This document shows, in pieces, positions 9,188 to 18,845 of a stretch of 64,000 nucleotides of DNA. Each line of letters begins with the position of its first letter. Within the stretch, counting starts at the first letter, position 1. A program made the position numbers and the translations under genes. Source of the DNA: Peptococcaceae bacterium (lineage in GTDB: Bacteria > Bacillota > Peptococcia > Peptococcales > Peptococcaceae); contig CAAETY010000110.1 in assembly GCA_900759105.1 (NCBI GenBank), positions 31,710 through 95,709 on the forward strand. The letters are read 5' to 3'. Under the pieces are notes generated by a model. That model made no database searches and was not told the origin of the DNA. It was given only the letters and a program-made list of their open reading frames with translations.

Positions 9188-11169
9188 ATGAATTATTGGG
9201 CGGACGCTATCAAATCATAAAAAAAATCGGAAGTGGCGGAATGGCTATTGTTTATTTAGCAAAAGACCTTTCGCTGGATAGAAACGTAGCTATCAAAGTC
9301 CTTCGTGATGAATATACCGAAGACAGTACTTTCCGACGCCATTTTCAAAAAGAAGCGGTAGCAATTGCGAAGCTTTCACATAACAATATTGTGGGTATTT
9401 ATGATATTTTGACCGAAGGCGAAACAATGTGCTTGGTCATGGAGTATGTTGAAGGTGAAACGCTTAAAGATAAAATAAATCGAGATGGTGCAATTCCATG
9501 GCAATTGGCTGTAAAATATGGCATTCAAATTGCAAATGCGTTGTCATATGCACATGCAAATCAAATTATTCACAAAGATGTTAAAAGCCAAAATATCTTA
9601 ATAGATAAAGATGATAATGTAAAAATAACTGATTTTGGGATTTCCCAAATGATGAATAATACCACTATTACACACAATAAAGGTGTACTTGGCTCTGCGC
9701 ACTACTTTTCACCAGAACAGGCACGAGGGGAAAAACTATCTTATCATACAGATATATATTCTCTTGGGATTGTTCTTTACGAAATGTTGGTTGGTGAGCT
9801 GCCATTTACCGCTGAAAATCCGGTAAGTGTTGCATTAAAGCACATTCAAGAGCCGCCTAAATCAGTACATTCGATTATTCATGATGTACCGGAAAGCTTA
9901 AGCTTTATTGTTGCGAAATGTTTGGAAAAAAAACCGGAAAATCGATTTGCATCAATGCAAGCTTTATCAAGAGCCTTATCAAGTGTAACAGCTGATTCGC
10001 AAAATCGAGTGAAAGATAAAACAATGACCAAAGCAATGCCGATTACTGCTGCAGCCGTGACTGCCGGTGTTGCGAAAAAAGCTGTAGCAAAAGATAATTT
10101 GACGAAATCTGCTGTAAAAACACCAAAAGATTCTATGGTGAAAAAAACAGTAAATGCTACGGCGCCTTCTCCGGCAACTAAAGCTGCAAATACTGTTAAG
10201 AATAAAAAGCCAACTAATGGTAAGAACAAAAAGAAAAAATCAAACATTTTTGTATTGGCTGTGATTGTACTGTTAGTATTAGGTGCAACTATTTTTATTG
10301 CACAAAAGATTGCACCGCCGAGTGAGTTAACCGCACCGGATTTTAGAGGAATGACCTACGAAGAGGCTGAAAAAATGGCCAATAAACGAGGTCTTCTCCT
10401 TAACGAAGTAGGCAGTGAGTATAGTGAAACATACGATGAAGGTGAGATTATTTCTCAAACACCGAGCGAAGGAACTAATGTTTCAAAAGGAGACACCATC
10501 TCTGTTGTTATCAGTAAGGGTTCTCAGCAAACAAAAGTGCCGGATGTTCGCGGGATGACGCTTGAAGAAGCCGCAAAAGAGCTTGAAGAATGTGGATTAA
10601 AAGTCGGTAGTGTTATAGAGTCGTATAGCGATACCGTAAAAGCAGGAAAAATTATTTCTCAGGGGTATGAACCGGAAGTAATAATTGACCGTCAATCTGA
10701 AGTAAATCTAGAAATCAGTTTAGGGGAATCACCATATACAATAGTGCCGAACTGCGTTGGCAGTGACATTAATTCTGCTAAGGCAATGCTTGAACAGGCA
10801 AACCTTAAAGTGGGGAATATTACCTATAAAAAATCTGATAGCGATACCAATCTTGTCATAGAACAAAGTGTTGACTCTGGCAGTAAGGTAGATGAGTACA
10901 CAACGATTGATTTGGTAGTAAGCTCTGGCAAGGCAGACGACGATGATGATGACAATGACGCTAAAGCGAAATCTCAACGTATTTCCTTCACAGCACCGGC
11001 ATCGGGACAAATGGAAATCATTTTGACTGATAGTCAAGGAAGCAGAAGTGTTGAATTAAAGAGTGTTTCTGAAGGGGATTCAATTGCTGGCGTGTATGAG
11101 TATTATGGCCGTGGTGAATTTGTGATTAAAATTGCCGGTTCAGTAGTGGATACCATTCCGGTAAGTTAG
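9184..11169 (+). CDS. PASTA-domain Ser/Thr protein kinase (PknB/PrkC family)
   Basis: Single-pass membrane sensor kinase that in relatives responds to cell-wall muropeptides and controls growth and division. The kinase domain spans residues ~9-270: glycine loop GSGGMAIVY, catalytic Lys38, HKD catalytic loop near residue 134, DFG near 153, SPEQARG near 178. A basic, Ala/Lys-rich juxtamembrane linker runs to ~350, one membrane helix lies at ~351-372, and three PASTA repeats follow to ~583. A run of aspartates precedes a ~65-residue C-terminal extension. The HRD motif is replaced by HKD. It overlaps the phosphatase gene. Confidence 0.96.
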   Translation: MNELLGGRYQIIKKIGSGGMAIVYLAKDLSLDRNVAIKVLRDEYTEDSTFRRHFQKEAVAIAKLSHNNIVGIYDILTEGETMCLVMEYVEGETLKDKINRDGAIPWQLAVKYGIQIANALSYAHANQIIHKDVKSQNILIDKDDNVKITDFGISQMMNNTTITHNKGVLGSAHYFSPEQARGEKLSYHTDIYSLGIVLYEMLVGELPFTAENPVSVALKHIQEPPKSVHSIIHDVPESLSFIVAKCLEKKPENRFASMQALSRALSSVTADSQNRVKDKTMTKAMPITAAAVTAGVAKKAVAKDNLTKSAVKTPKDSMVKKTVNATAPSPATKAANTVKNKKPTNGKNKKKKSNIFVLAVIVLLVLGATIFIAQKIAPPSELTAPDFRGMTYEEAEKMANKRGLLLNEVGSEYSETYDEGEIISQTPSEGTNVSKGDTISVVISKGSQQTKVPDVRGMTLEEAAKELEECGLKVGSVIESYSDTVKAGKIISQGYEPEVIIDRQSEVNLEISLGESPYTIVPNCVGSDINSAKAMLEQANLKVGNITYKKSDSDTNLVIEQSVDSGSKVDEYTTIDLVVSSGKADDDDDDNDAKAKSQRISFTAPASGQMEIILTDSQGSRSVELKSVSEGDSIAGVYEYYGRGEFVIKIAGSVVDTIPVS

Positions 11170-11177
11170 GAGTTTGC

Positions 11178-12059
11178 ATGATTGGAAGAGTGTTAAAAAA
11201 ACATGGTGGCTTCTATAATGTAGCTACCAACGGTCAGATATATGAGTGCAAGCTTAGCGGAAAGCAAAAATACAAGCAAAAAGACTATATTGTTGCCGGT
11301 GATTTTGTTGAGTTTGACTTTGATGAAGGTGAAAAAGAAGCGCAGGGCTATATTACGGCGATTAAGCTACGGGAAAATTATATTCCGCGGCCGGGGATTG
11401 CCAACATAGATCAAATTTTGATTGTAGCGGCGATTAAGGAACCCAGCTATGATTTCTTGCTATTGGACAAATTGTTGAGTATTGCTTTTTATTATAGGTT
11501 AAAGCCAACACTGTGTTTTTCTAAAATGGATTTGGGAACAACAGCAAATCGTAATGAAGTCGAATCGTATTATAAAAATACCGGGATTTCGATTTTGTAT
11601 TTGAGCCATGAAAATACATTGTCTGTGCTCGAAAATTATTTAAAAGGTAAAACAACAGTTTTGACTGGAAATTCAGGTGTTGGAAAATCTTCGATGATTA
11701 ACAGATTGTTGGGAAGAGAAGTGCAAACGGTACAAGATATCAGCATGAAGTTGAATCGTGGGAAAAACACAACGCGCACAGCAGAATTCTTTTCTTATGC
11801 CAATGGCTTTATTGTCGATACGCCTGGATTTAGCGCATTGGATTTTACGCCGGAAATGACAAAATACGAATTAAAAGACTTATATCCTGAATATCATCAA
11901 ATTGCCAATCAATGTAGATTCAATAACTGCGTTCACATCAATGAGCCGGATTGTGAAGTCAAATTAATGCTCGAACAAGGTGCTTTTTCGCAAGAAAGAT
12001 ACGAGAATTACAAAAAGCTATATCAAGAGCTTGTGGATCGAGAGAGGATGAGAAAATAA
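11178..12059 (+). CDS. rsgA: Ribosome small-subunit GTPase RsgA
   Basis: Circularly permuted GTPase acting in late 30S subunit maturation. An N-terminal OB fold (residues ~1-70) is followed by the permuted G domain with GNSGVGKSSM (P-loop, ~residue 162) and DTPGFS. A C-terminal zinc knuckle carries CRFNNCVHINEPDC, as the family requires. The length is 293 residues. The gene follows the kinase-phosphatase pair and precedes rpe, the order seen in many Firmicutes. Confidence 0.97.
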   Translation: MIGRVLKKHGGFYNVATNGQIYECKLSGKQKYKQKDYIVAGDFVEFDFDEGEKEAQGYITAIKLRENYIPRPGIANIDQILIVAAIKEPSYDFLLLDKLLSIAFYYRLKPTLCFSKMDLGTTANRNEVESYYKNTGISILYLSHENTLSVLENYLKGKTTVLTGNSGVGKSSMINRLLGREVQTVQDISMKLNRGKNTTRTAEFFSYANGFIVDTPGFSALDFTPEMTKYELKDLYPEYHQIANQCRFNNCVHINEPDCEVKLMLEQGAFSQERYENYKKLYQELVDRERMRK

Positions 12060-12060
12060 C

Positions 12061-12720
12061 ATGGAAAAGATTACGTTTTCGCCATCACTTTTATCAGCGG
12101 ATTTTTCTAAAATTGCAGAGGAATTAAAAGATATCGAGGAAGCTGGTGCAACATGGATTCATTTAGATGTTATGGATGGGATGTTTGTGCCGAACATTAC
12201 TTTTGGGCCGCCGGTGATAAAAGCAATGCGTCCTCATAGCAAAATCTTTTTCGATACGCATCTCATGGTGCATGAACCGATTAGATATGTGGAGGCGTTT
12301 GCTAAGGCAGGTGCTGAGTTAATTACTGTCCATAAAGAAGCAGTTAGTGATATCTCAGAAACCATCAAGAAAATCAAAGATAATAATTGTAAGGTGGGCT
12401 TAGCCTACAATCCGGGTACTTCATTAGATGGCATTGAAGCTTATTTGGCAGATGTCGATATGGTTCTATTGATGAGCGTTAATCCTGGGTTTGGCGGACA
12501 AAGCTTTATAGACATTACCGATAAATTACAAAAACTTGTTGAATTAAAGCAAGAAATGAACTTATCGTTTGATATCCAAGTGGATGGTGGTATTAATACT
12601 TCTACTATCGCATCTGTAGTGGAAAACGGTGCGAATATTATCGTTGCAGGTAGTGCAATTTTTGGTAAAGAAAACAGAAAGCAGGCAATGGAAGATTTGC
12701 TTGCAGCGATTGATGCGTAA
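12061..12720 (+). CDS. rpe: Ribulose-5-phosphate 3-epimerase
   Basis: Interconverts ribulose-5-phosphate and xylulose-5-phosphate in the pentose phosphate pathway. The TIM-barrel signatures are clear: SPSLLSADF at the N-terminus, HLDVMDGMFVPNITFGPPV, MSVNPGFGGQSF around residue 140 and VDGGIN around residue 175. The 219-residue length is standard. The ATG begins one base after the rsgA stop, so expression is probably coupled to that gene. Confidence 0.97.
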   Translation: MEKITFSPSLLSADFSKIAEELKDIEEAGATWIHLDVMDGMFVPNITFGPPVIKAMRPHSKIFFDTHLMVHEPIRYVEAFAKAGAELITVHKEAVSDISETIKKIKDNNCKVGLAYNPGTSLDGIEAYLADVDMVLLMSVNPGFGGQSFIDITDKLQKLVELKQEMNLSFDIQVDGGINTSTIASVVENGANIIVAGSAIFGKENRKQAMEDLLAAIDA

Positions 12721-12731
12721 GAAGGAGAATT

Positions 12732-13727
12732 ATGAAATTATCAATTGACGCTATGGGCGGAGATAATGCTCCGGAAGCAATTGTAGCGGGTGCATGTGAT
12801 GCGCTGAATAAATTCAATGCTATTGAAAAAATGTACTTGGTTGGAGATCAAGAAAAGATTAAACCCTTGATAGATGAAGGGGTGAAAGACCGTATTGAAA
12901 TCATTCATACCGATGAAATTATTGCCATGGATGAGCATCCGGCGCAAGCCTATCGCCAAAAAAAGAATGCCTCCATTAACGTGGCATCTCGTTTAGTTAA
13001 AGAAGGAAAAGCTGATGCAATTGTTTCGGCTGGCAGTACAGGCGCCCAATTAGTAGCTGGTTTATTTGAAATTGGTCGATTGCGCGGCATTAAACGCCCG
13101 GCAATTGCTGCGCCGCTTCCATCGTTAACAGGTGTAAAAGTATTGTTGGACGCAGGCGCAAATACTGAAGTTACGGTAAAGAATATTGAACAATTTGCTT
13201 TAATGGGCTATTATTTTGCTAAAGTATTAAAAAAAGATAAGCGAGATTTAAAGGTAGCTTTGATAAATAATGGTACTGAAGAAACAAAAGGAAACACATT
13301 AACGCAAGAAGCGTATCAAGCATTAAAAAATAATGATAAAATTCCTTTCTATGGCAATCTGGAAGGTAGCGGTGTACTCACTTCCGATGTTGATGTATTG
13401 GTTTGTGATGGATTTACCGGAAATGTTGTATTGAAAACCTGTGAAGGTGCAGCGAAAGGAATGTTCTCGGCACTTAAAGATACTATTGGAAGTTCCTTGA
13501 GATACAAAATAGGGGGACTTTTATTAAAACCGGGATTGAAGGAAATTATGAAAAAGTATGACGCTAAGACAGTTGGCGGTTCCCCGCTTTTAGGCGTTAA
13601 TGGTGTTAGTATTGTTTGTCATGGTAATAGTGATCGTGTTGCTTTTGCCAATGGGGTTAAAATTGCTATTGACTGTGTAGAACAAAAATTAGTCGAACAG
13701 ATTAAAATGAACGTTTCGGAGGAATAG
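12732..13727 (+). CDS. plsX: Phosphate acyltransferase PlsX
   Basis: Converts acyl-ACP to acyl-phosphate, the first step of phospholipid synthesis in Firmicutes. The N-terminal SIDAMGGDNAPEAIV motif and DGFTGNVVLKTCEG near residue 220 are diagnostic. The length of 331 residues is normal. The SD AAGGAG precedes the ATG. It is followed after two bases by acpP, the substrate carrier. Unlike many genomes, no fabD/fabG/fabF genes separate plsX from acpP here. Confidence 0.96.
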   Translation: MKLSIDAMGGDNAPEAIVAGACDALNKFNAIEKMYLVGDQEKIKPLIDEGVKDRIEIIHTDEIIAMDEHPAQAYRQKKNASINVASRLVKEGKADAIVSAGSTGAQLVAGLFEIGRLRGIKRPAIAAPLPSLTGVKVLLDAGANTEVTVKNIEQFALMGYYFAKVLKKDKRDLKVALINNGTEETKGNTLTQEAYQALKNNDKIPFYGNLEGSGVLTSDVDVLVCDGFTGNVVLKTCEGAAKGMFSALKDTIGSSLRYKIGGLLLKPGLKEIMKKYDAKTVGGSPLLGVNGVSIVCHGNSDRVAFANGVKIAIDCVEQKLVEQIKMNVSEE

Positions 13728-13729
13728 TT

Positions 13730-13957
13730 ATGGTATTAGATAAGGTAAAAGAAATTGTTGCAAATCAAATGCGTATTGCTGTTGATGATGTGCATGATAC
13801 TACTTCTTTTCGTGATTTAGAGGCTGACTCTCTTGATGTTGTTGAAGTTATCATGGCTGTTGAAAGTGAATTCAATATTATTCTGCCGGATGAAGTGGTA
13901 GAAACCTTTAAAAATGTAAGTGATTTGGCAAAATATATCGAAGAGCAACTAAGATAA
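13730..13957 (+). CDS. acpP: Acyl carrier protein
   Basis: A 75-residue acidic carrier of fatty acyl chains. The phosphopantetheine attachment motif is present as EADSLDVVEV, with the serine near residue 36. The ATG follows GGAGG at the plsX 3' end and the gene is certainly co-expressed with plsX. The usual downstream rnc is absent; instead there is a promoter and hairpin leading into rimP. Confidence 0.96.
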   Translation: MVLDKVKEIVANQMRIAVDDVHDTTSFRDLEADSLDVVEVIMAVESEFNIILPDEVVETFKNVSDLAKYIEEQLR

Positions 13958-13958
13958 T

Positions 13959-13987
13959 TTGTAATCAGTTTATATTTGTGTTATGAT
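13959..13987 (+). promoter_or_regulatory. Probable sigma-A promoter of the rimP-nusA-infB operon
   Basis: TTGTAA at 13959-13964 and TATGAT at 13982-13987 are separated by 17 bases. It lies directly after the acpP stop. Transcription would begin around 13994, just before the leader hairpin and about 60 bases before rimP. Confidence 0.6.
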
Positions 13988-13998
13988 AAATCTGTTGG

Positions 13999-14022
13999 AA
14001 AGAGTGGGGTAGCCCACTCTTT
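13999..14022 (+). promoter_or_regulatory. Leader hairpin of the rimP-nusA operon
   Basis: A 10-base-pair stem (AAAGAGTGGG paired with CCCACTCTTT, loop GTAG) lies between the promoter and rimP. No uridine tract follows on the + strand, so it may be a 5'-end stability or regulatory hairpin, or the weak end of the acpP transcript. Confidence 0.55.
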
Positions 14023-14052
14023 CGTGTTTATTGATGAAAAGGTGGTGAAGAT

Positions 14053-14523
14053 ATGAACAACGTTGAAAAATATATTTCCGAGAATTATGCTACTCTTATC
14101 AATGATTTTGGATATAGTCTCTATCACGTAGAATATAAAAAGAATCATAAAGAAATTTACTTAAGAATATTCATTGAACCGTCTGAGCAATTTTCCATGA
14201 TGGATATTGAAGCATGCGAAAAGGTGAGTCGTGCATGCAGTGATGCGTTTGATAACGATGAGAAATTCCCAATCAAAGAAGCGTATATTCTTGAGGTATC
14301 TTCTCCGGGAATTGAACGAGAATTATATATTCCAGAACATTATCAACGCTACATTGGTGAAAAGGTACGCATACGTTTGTACAAAAGCATTAACAATAAA
14401 AAAGAAATGGTTGCAATCCTTAAAGCGGCAGATGATGACGGTGTTCAAATTGATGTTGACGGCGAAGTCATCGATTTAACATATAAAGATCTTTCTAAGG
14501 CGCAATTATATTGCGATTTTTAA
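14053..14523 (+). CDS. rimP: Ribosome maturation factor RimP
   Basis: Small 30S-subunit assembly protein of 156 residues. The signature ending YILEVSSPGIERELY is present around residue 85, followed by the SH3-like C-terminal domain. The SD GGTGG lies before the ATG. It heads the conserved transcription/translation operon rimP-nusA-ylxR-ylxQ-infB-rbfA and is preceded by its own promoter and hairpin. Confidence 0.95.
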   Translation: MNNVEKYISENYATLINDFGYSLYHVEYKKNHKEIYLRIFIEPSEQFSMMDIEACEKVSRACSDAFDNDEKFPIKEAYILEVSSPGIERELYIPEHYQRYIGEKVRIRLYKSINNKKEMVAILKAADDDGVQIDVDGEVIDLTYKDLSKAQLYCDF

Positions 14524-14536
14524 TTTGAGGTGGATA

Positions 14537-15637
14537 ATGAATAAAGAATTTATCTTGGCTTTAAAACAATTAGAAAAAGAAAAGGGCATCGATGCTTACA
14601 TTATTATGGAAGCTATTGAAGCTGCATTGATTTCTGCGTATAAAAAGAATTATGGCTCATTAATGAATGTAACCGTTCATATGGACCAAGAAACCGGTGA
14701 CATTGAAGTGCTTGCAACAAAAGAAGTCGTTGAAGATGTTCATTCTCCACAAACAGAAATCTCTATTGATGAAGCCAAAGGCATTAAGTTTAATGTTGAA
14801 ATTGGTGATTTGGTGGAAGTACCTGAATCACCAAAAGATTTCGGACGTATTGCTGCACAAACTGCAAAGCAAGTTGTGGTGCAACGCATCAGAGAAGCAG
14901 AACGTGGCATTATCTATGACGAATTTACCAGTAAAGAATCTGAAATTATCAGTGGTGTCATTGAACGGATTGAATCCGGTTCTTGCTATTTGAAGTTGAA
15001 CAAAGCTGAAGCGGTGTTAACGCCTAATGAACAAATTCCTAATGAGGAATATTATGTTAATAAACGCATTAAAGCTTGCATTTTGGAAGTTAAAAAAGCA
15101 CCAAAAGGGCCACAAGTTGTTATTTCTAGAACCAATCCTAAATTGTTATTAAGATTGTTTGAATTAGAAGTGCCAGAAATTAAAGACGGCTATGTTGTAA
15201 TTAAATCCGTAGCGCGTGAAGCTGGCATGCGTTCTAAGATTGCGGTTCAATCTGTAAATGATGATATTGATGCTGTTGGCGCTTGTGTTGGTCCAAACGG
15301 TTCCCGTGTAAAGAATATTGTTGATGAGTTATGCGGTGAAAAAATCGATATTATTAACTGGGACGAGTCTCCGGACATTTATATTGCCGAAGCACTAAGT
15401 CCATCTTTGGTTATTGATGTTCTTATCGATGAAGAAAACAAAAAAGCTGTGGTTGTCGTTCCGGATAATCAATTGTCATTGGCAATCGGTAAGGAAGGTC
15501 AAAATGCACGTTTGGCGGCAAAATTGACCAACTGGAAAATCGATATCAAGAACCAATCTCAGGCAGATGAACAAGGCATCGAATATAACTATATTTTCTG
15601 CGATGAAGAACAATGTAATGGTGATGTGAATGCCTAA
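14537..15637 (+). CDS. nusA: Transcription elongation/termination factor NusA
   Basis: Binds RNA polymerase and nascent RNA, modulating pausing, termination and antitermination. The order is an N-terminal polymerase-binding domain (~1-125), an S1 domain (~135-200), then two KH domains with GPNGSRVKNIV (~257) and IGKEGQNARLA (~320). The 366-residue length without C-terminal acidic repeats is the Firmicutes form. The ATG at 14537 is chosen because GAGGTGG sits just upstream; a possible TTG four codons earlier overlaps that site. Confidence 0.97.
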   Translation: MNKEFILALKQLEKEKGIDAYIIMEAIEAALISAYKKNYGSLMNVTVHMDQETGDIEVLATKEVVEDVHSPQTEISIDEAKGIKFNVEIGDLVEVPESPKDFGRIAAQTAKQVVVQRIREAERGIIYDEFTSKESEIISGVIERIESGSCYLKLNKAEAVLTPNEQIPNEEYYVNKRIKACILEVKKAPKGPQVVISRTNPKLLLRLFELEVPEIKDGYVVIKSVAREAGMRSKIAVQSVNDDIDAVGACVGPNGSRVKNIVDELCGEKIDIINWDESPDIYIAEALSPSLVIDVLIDEENKKAVVVVPDNQLSLAIGKEGQNARLAAKLTNWKIDIKNQSQADEQGIEYNYIFCDEEQCNGDVNA

Positions 15638-15896
15638 AAAACCTATTTTAAGGTCCTGCGCTATTTGCAGAGAAAAGAAAGAAAAAAATGAATTGCTTCG
15701 CATTGTGCGTTTGCCGGATGGGACTGTAGAAGTGGATCCAAGGGGCAAAAAACCGGGGCGTGGGGCATATATTTGTAAGAACGAAAAGTGTATAAAAAAT
15801 GCACAAAAGCACCATCGGTTAGATGGCGCGTTAAAAACAGTAGTGCCAGATGACGTTTACGAGCAAGCAATGGAGTATAGTCAAAATGAGCAATGA
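15630..15896 (+). CDS. ylxR: YlxR family RNA-binding protein
   Basis: An 88-residue basic protein. It has the YlxR signature: RSCAICREKK near the N-terminus and GRGAYIC around residue 48. Family members are nucleic-acid binding and have been linked to RNase P in some bacteria; the function here is not shown. The gene overlaps nusA by eight bases and is overlapped by ylxQ. Confidence 0.93.
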   Translation: MPKKPILRSCAICREKKEKNELLRIVRLPDGTVEVDPRGKKPGRGAYICKNEKCIKNAQKHHRLDGALKTVVPDDVYEQAMEYSQNEQ

Positions 15897-16212
15897 TATT
15901 CAGAAAATCTATATTTATCTAGGCTTTGCAGCAAGAGCGAAGAAAGCAAAAGCCGGTGAACAAGCAGCACTGGCGCATTTAAAAAAGCAAGATGTACACC
16001 TTTTGGTGATTTCGGAAACTGCACAACCAAAAGCCATAGAGCGTTGGCAGCGACGTGCGGAACAATACAATGTCCCATATATTATATTTGGTAGCCAAGA
16101 GGAGCTCGGAAGAGCGATAGGAACTTCCTATAAGACCATTATTGCTTTGACAGATGAAAAATTAGCAGATGCAATACTCTTATGTAATGGAGGTGCTCTA
16201 TGGGAAAAATAA
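15886..16212 (+). CDS. ylxQ: L7Ae-family ribosomal-like protein YlxQ
   Basis: A 108-residue member of the L7Ae/L30e/S12e/Gadd45 fold, usually an RNA-binding protein of unclear role. [15 protein letters not shown] near the N-terminus is the recognisable segment. The ATG at 15886 is chosen since it overlaps the ylxR stop and gives the normal family length; the frame can be read 12 codons further upstream inside ylxR but without support. Confidence 0.88.
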   Translation: MSNDIQKIYIYLGFAARAKKAKAGEQAALAHLKKQDVHLLVISETAQPKAIERWQRRAEQYNVPYIIFGSQEELGRAIGTSYKTIIALTDEKLADAILLCNGGALWEK

Positions 16213-18488
16213 GAATTTATGAGTTGGCGAAAGAATTACATCAAGATTCAAAAACCATCATCGGTCAATTAAAGCAAATGAATGTGAATGTAAGTAATCA
16301 TATGAGTACGATTGATTCGGAAAGCGCTGATAAAATTCGCTCACTTAACAGCAATCAAGCGCAAAATAACAAAAGTGCGAAGGAGGAGACGGCTATTAAG
16401 GAGTCCGCTTCTAAAAAAGAACCTCAAAAGAACGCGCATCAGGAAAAAGCGCAACATTCAAAAGAAAAGAATGAACGTCCAGTAGAAAACGCTAAGAAAG
16501 ATAAAGGCGATAATGCGCATAAAAATGATGCTCAAACAAATCGAAAGAACAATAACAAAAAACCAGTAAAGAATAAGGCGCAATTTACCAATCAAGATGA
16601 CGAATACAGTAGCGGTACAGGGAAAAAGAACCGTGACAATCGTAATCATTTTGGTAAAGGCAATAAAAATAGAAACAAGAAAAATAAAAAACAACAAGCG
16701 CCTCAAAAAGAAGTTAAAGATTTTGCTGAAGTACAACACCATGTTGTTATGGAACAAATGATTACTGTTCAAGACTTGGCAAAGCAATTAGGGAAGAAAG
16801 CATCCGAAGTAATCATGAAATTAATGTCTTTGGGTGTTATGGCAACTATGAACCAAGAACTTGACTTTGAAACCGCTTCTATCATCGTTGAAGAGTATGG
16901 TGCAACCATTGAATTGAAGCAAACCATGGAAGAAAATCTGCTTAGTGAAAACGAAGAAGAAGATCGCCCTGAAGATTTGGTAACTCGTCCGCCGGTTGTA
17001 ACCATTATGGGTCACGTTGACCATGGTAAAACTTCCTTGCTTGACCAAATCAGAAATTCCAGCGTAACTTCCACTGAAGCCGGTGGGATTACTCAGCACA
17101 TTGGTGCATATCAGGTTACTATTAATGGGCAAAAGATTACCTTCTTAGACACACCTGGTCATGAGGCGTTTACTGCAATGCGTGCACGTGGGGCGCAGGT
17201 TACTGACATTGCTATTCTTGTTGTTGCTGCAGATGACGGTGTTATGCCACAAACAATTGAAGCAATTGATCACGCAAAAGCTGCGGGTGTTCCAATTATT
17301 GTCGCTATCAACAAAATTGACAAGCCGGACGCTAATCCAGATAATGTTAAGACTGAATTGAGCCAATATGGGTTGATTTCTGAAGAATGGGGCGGCGATA
17401 CCATTATGGTTCCTGTATCTGCCAAGAAAAACATTGGTATTAACGACCTCTTGGAAATGATTCTTCTTGTTGCTGAAATGGAAGATTTGAAAGCAAATCC
17501 AAAACGAAGCGCGCGAGGAAAGGTTGTTGAATCCAAGTTGGATAAAAATCGTGGTGCGACTGCGACATTGTTGGTTCAGAACGGGACTTTACACAACGGG
17601 GACTTCTTGATTGTTGGTTCTACTCAAGGGCGCATCCGTGCAATGTTCGACTATCATGGCAAGCCTATTGCTAAAGCCGGTCCATCTGTTCCGGCCGAAA
17701 TCTTAGGGTTAAATGATGTGCCGGCTGCTGGGGATGATTTTGTTGTTGTTGCAAACGAACGTCTCGCTAAGCAGGTAGCAGAACAACGTTCTCAAGAAAA
17801 GCACCTCAAGGAAATTTCTCGTGGTGCAAAGGTTTCTTTGGAAGACTTGTTTACTCAAATTCAACAAGGGGACGTTCAAGAATTGAATATTGTTCTGAAA
17901 GCAGATACTCAAGGTTCTATAGAAGCTATTAAGCAATCCCTTGAAAAATTGAGCACTGATGAAGTTCGTGTTAACATTATTCGCACGGCAGTCGGTGGTA
18001 TTCGTGAAACCGACGTAAGCTTGGCAATGGCGTCTAACGCAATTATCATTGGTTTCAATGTTCGCCCTGATGTCAATGCAAAGCGTTTGTCCGAAAAGGA
18101 ACAAGTTGACGTTAAGACCTATAGCATCATTTATGAAGCGATTGATGATGTTAAGGCTGCTATGAGCGGTTTGTTGGCACCTGATATTAAAGAAAACGAA
18201 CTGGGACAAGCTGAAATTCGTTCTATTATAAAAGTTCCAAAAGTCGGTAACATTGCCGGTTGTTATGTTACCGATGGTAAGATTACTCGTCATAGTAAAA
18301 TTCGCGTATTGCGTGAAGGCATCGTTATCTACGATGGTGAAATTGCTTCCTTAAAGCGTTTTAAAGATGACGTTAAAGAAGTTGCAAGTGGCTATGAATG
18401 CGGTATTAGTCTTGAAAAATACAATGACTTCAAAGAGGGTGACATTTTAGAAGCGTATATCCTTGAAGAAGTAAAACGTGAATTATAA
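16200..18488 (+). CDS. infB: Translation initiation factor IF-2
   Basis: GTPase that delivers formyl-Met-tRNA to the 30S subunit. The N-terminus has a small IF2N domain (~1-55), a long low-complexity Lys/Asn-rich linker (~60-175) and a second IF2N domain (~180-245). The G domain contains [12 protein letters not shown] (~273), DTPGHEAF (~320) and NKIDKP (~374), followed by domains II, III and the C-terminal fMet-tRNA domain. GGAGG precedes the ATG, and the start overlaps ylxQ by 13 bases. The length of 762 residues is normal. Confidence 0.98.
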   Translation: MGKIRIYELAKELHQDSKTIIGQLKQMNVNVSNHMSTIDSESADKIRSLNSNQAQNNKSAKEETAIKESASKKEPQKNAHQEKAQHSKEKNERPVENAKKDKGDNAHKNDAQTNRKNNNKKPVKNKAQFTNQDDEYSSGTGKKNRDNRNHFGKGNKNRNKKNKKQQAPQKEVKDFAEVQHHVVMEQMITVQDLAKQLGKKASEVIMKLMSLGVMATMNQELDFETASIIVEEYGATIELKQTMEENLLSENEEEDRPEDLVTRPPVVTIMGHVDHGKTSLLDQIRNSSVTSTEAGGITQHIGAYQVTINGQKITFLDTPGHEAFTAMRARGAQVTDIAILVVAADDGVMPQTIEAIDHAKAAGVPIIVAINKIDKPDANPDNVKTELSQYGLISEEWGGDTIMVPVSAKKNIGINDLLEMILLVAEMEDLKANPKRSARGKVVESKLDKNRGATATLLVQNGTLHNGDFLIVGSTQGRIRAMFDYHGKPIAKAGPSVPAEILGLNDVPAAGDDFVVVANERLAKQVAEQRSQEKHLKEISRGAKVSLEDLFTQIQQGDVQELNIVLKADTQGSIEAIKQSLEKLSTDEVRVNIIRTAVGGIRETDVSLAMASNAIIIGFNVRPDVNAKRLSEKEQVDVKTYSIIYEAIDDVKAAMSGLLAPDIKENELGQAEIRSIIKVPKVGNIAGCYVTDGKITRHSKIRVLREGIVIYDGEIASLKRFKDDVKEVASGYECGISLEKYNDFKEGDILEAYILEEVKREL

Positions 18489-18500
18489 TAGGAGTCGCCT

Positions 18501-18842
18501 ATGTCTAAAAGAAATTTTCGTTTAGCCGGTGAAATCAAGCGTGATTTAACAGAGATTTTTGCAAATGAAATCAAGGATCCTCACATTGACTCCATGGTAA
18601 GTGTGACTGATGTTGAAGTATCTAATGATTTGAGTTATGCGAAAATATACGTGAGCAAGCTTGGTTCACAACGCGAGCGTGAAGAATTATTGGATGCTCT
18701 TACAAAAGCGAATGGTTTTATTCGTTCAGCGTTGAGCCAACGATTGAAAATTAGAAAAGTACCGGAATTGCGTTTCTTCTTAGATGATTCGCTTGAATAT
18801 GGCGCTAAGATTGAAAAGCTTCTTAACGAGCTGGGAGATTGA
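18501..18842 (+). CDS. rbfA: Ribosome-binding factor A
   Basis: A 113-residue KH-like 30S maturation factor. The start MSKRNFRLAGEIKRDLTEI and the strands DPHIDSMVSVTDVEVSNDLSYAKIYVS match the family. It sits between infB and nrnA with gaps of 12 and three bases, as in other Firmicutes. Confidence 0.95.
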   Translation: MSKRNFRLAGEIKRDLTEIFANEIKDPHIDSMVSVTDVEVSNDLSYAKIYVSKLGSQREREELLDALTKANGFIRSALSQRLKIRKVPELRFFLDDSLEYGAKIEKLLNELGD

Positions 18843-18845
18843 TCA

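Noticed and set aside
17709..18293. 194-residue minus-strand frame inside infB
   Set aside because: Antisense shadow without start signals; infB is fully conserved on the + strand.
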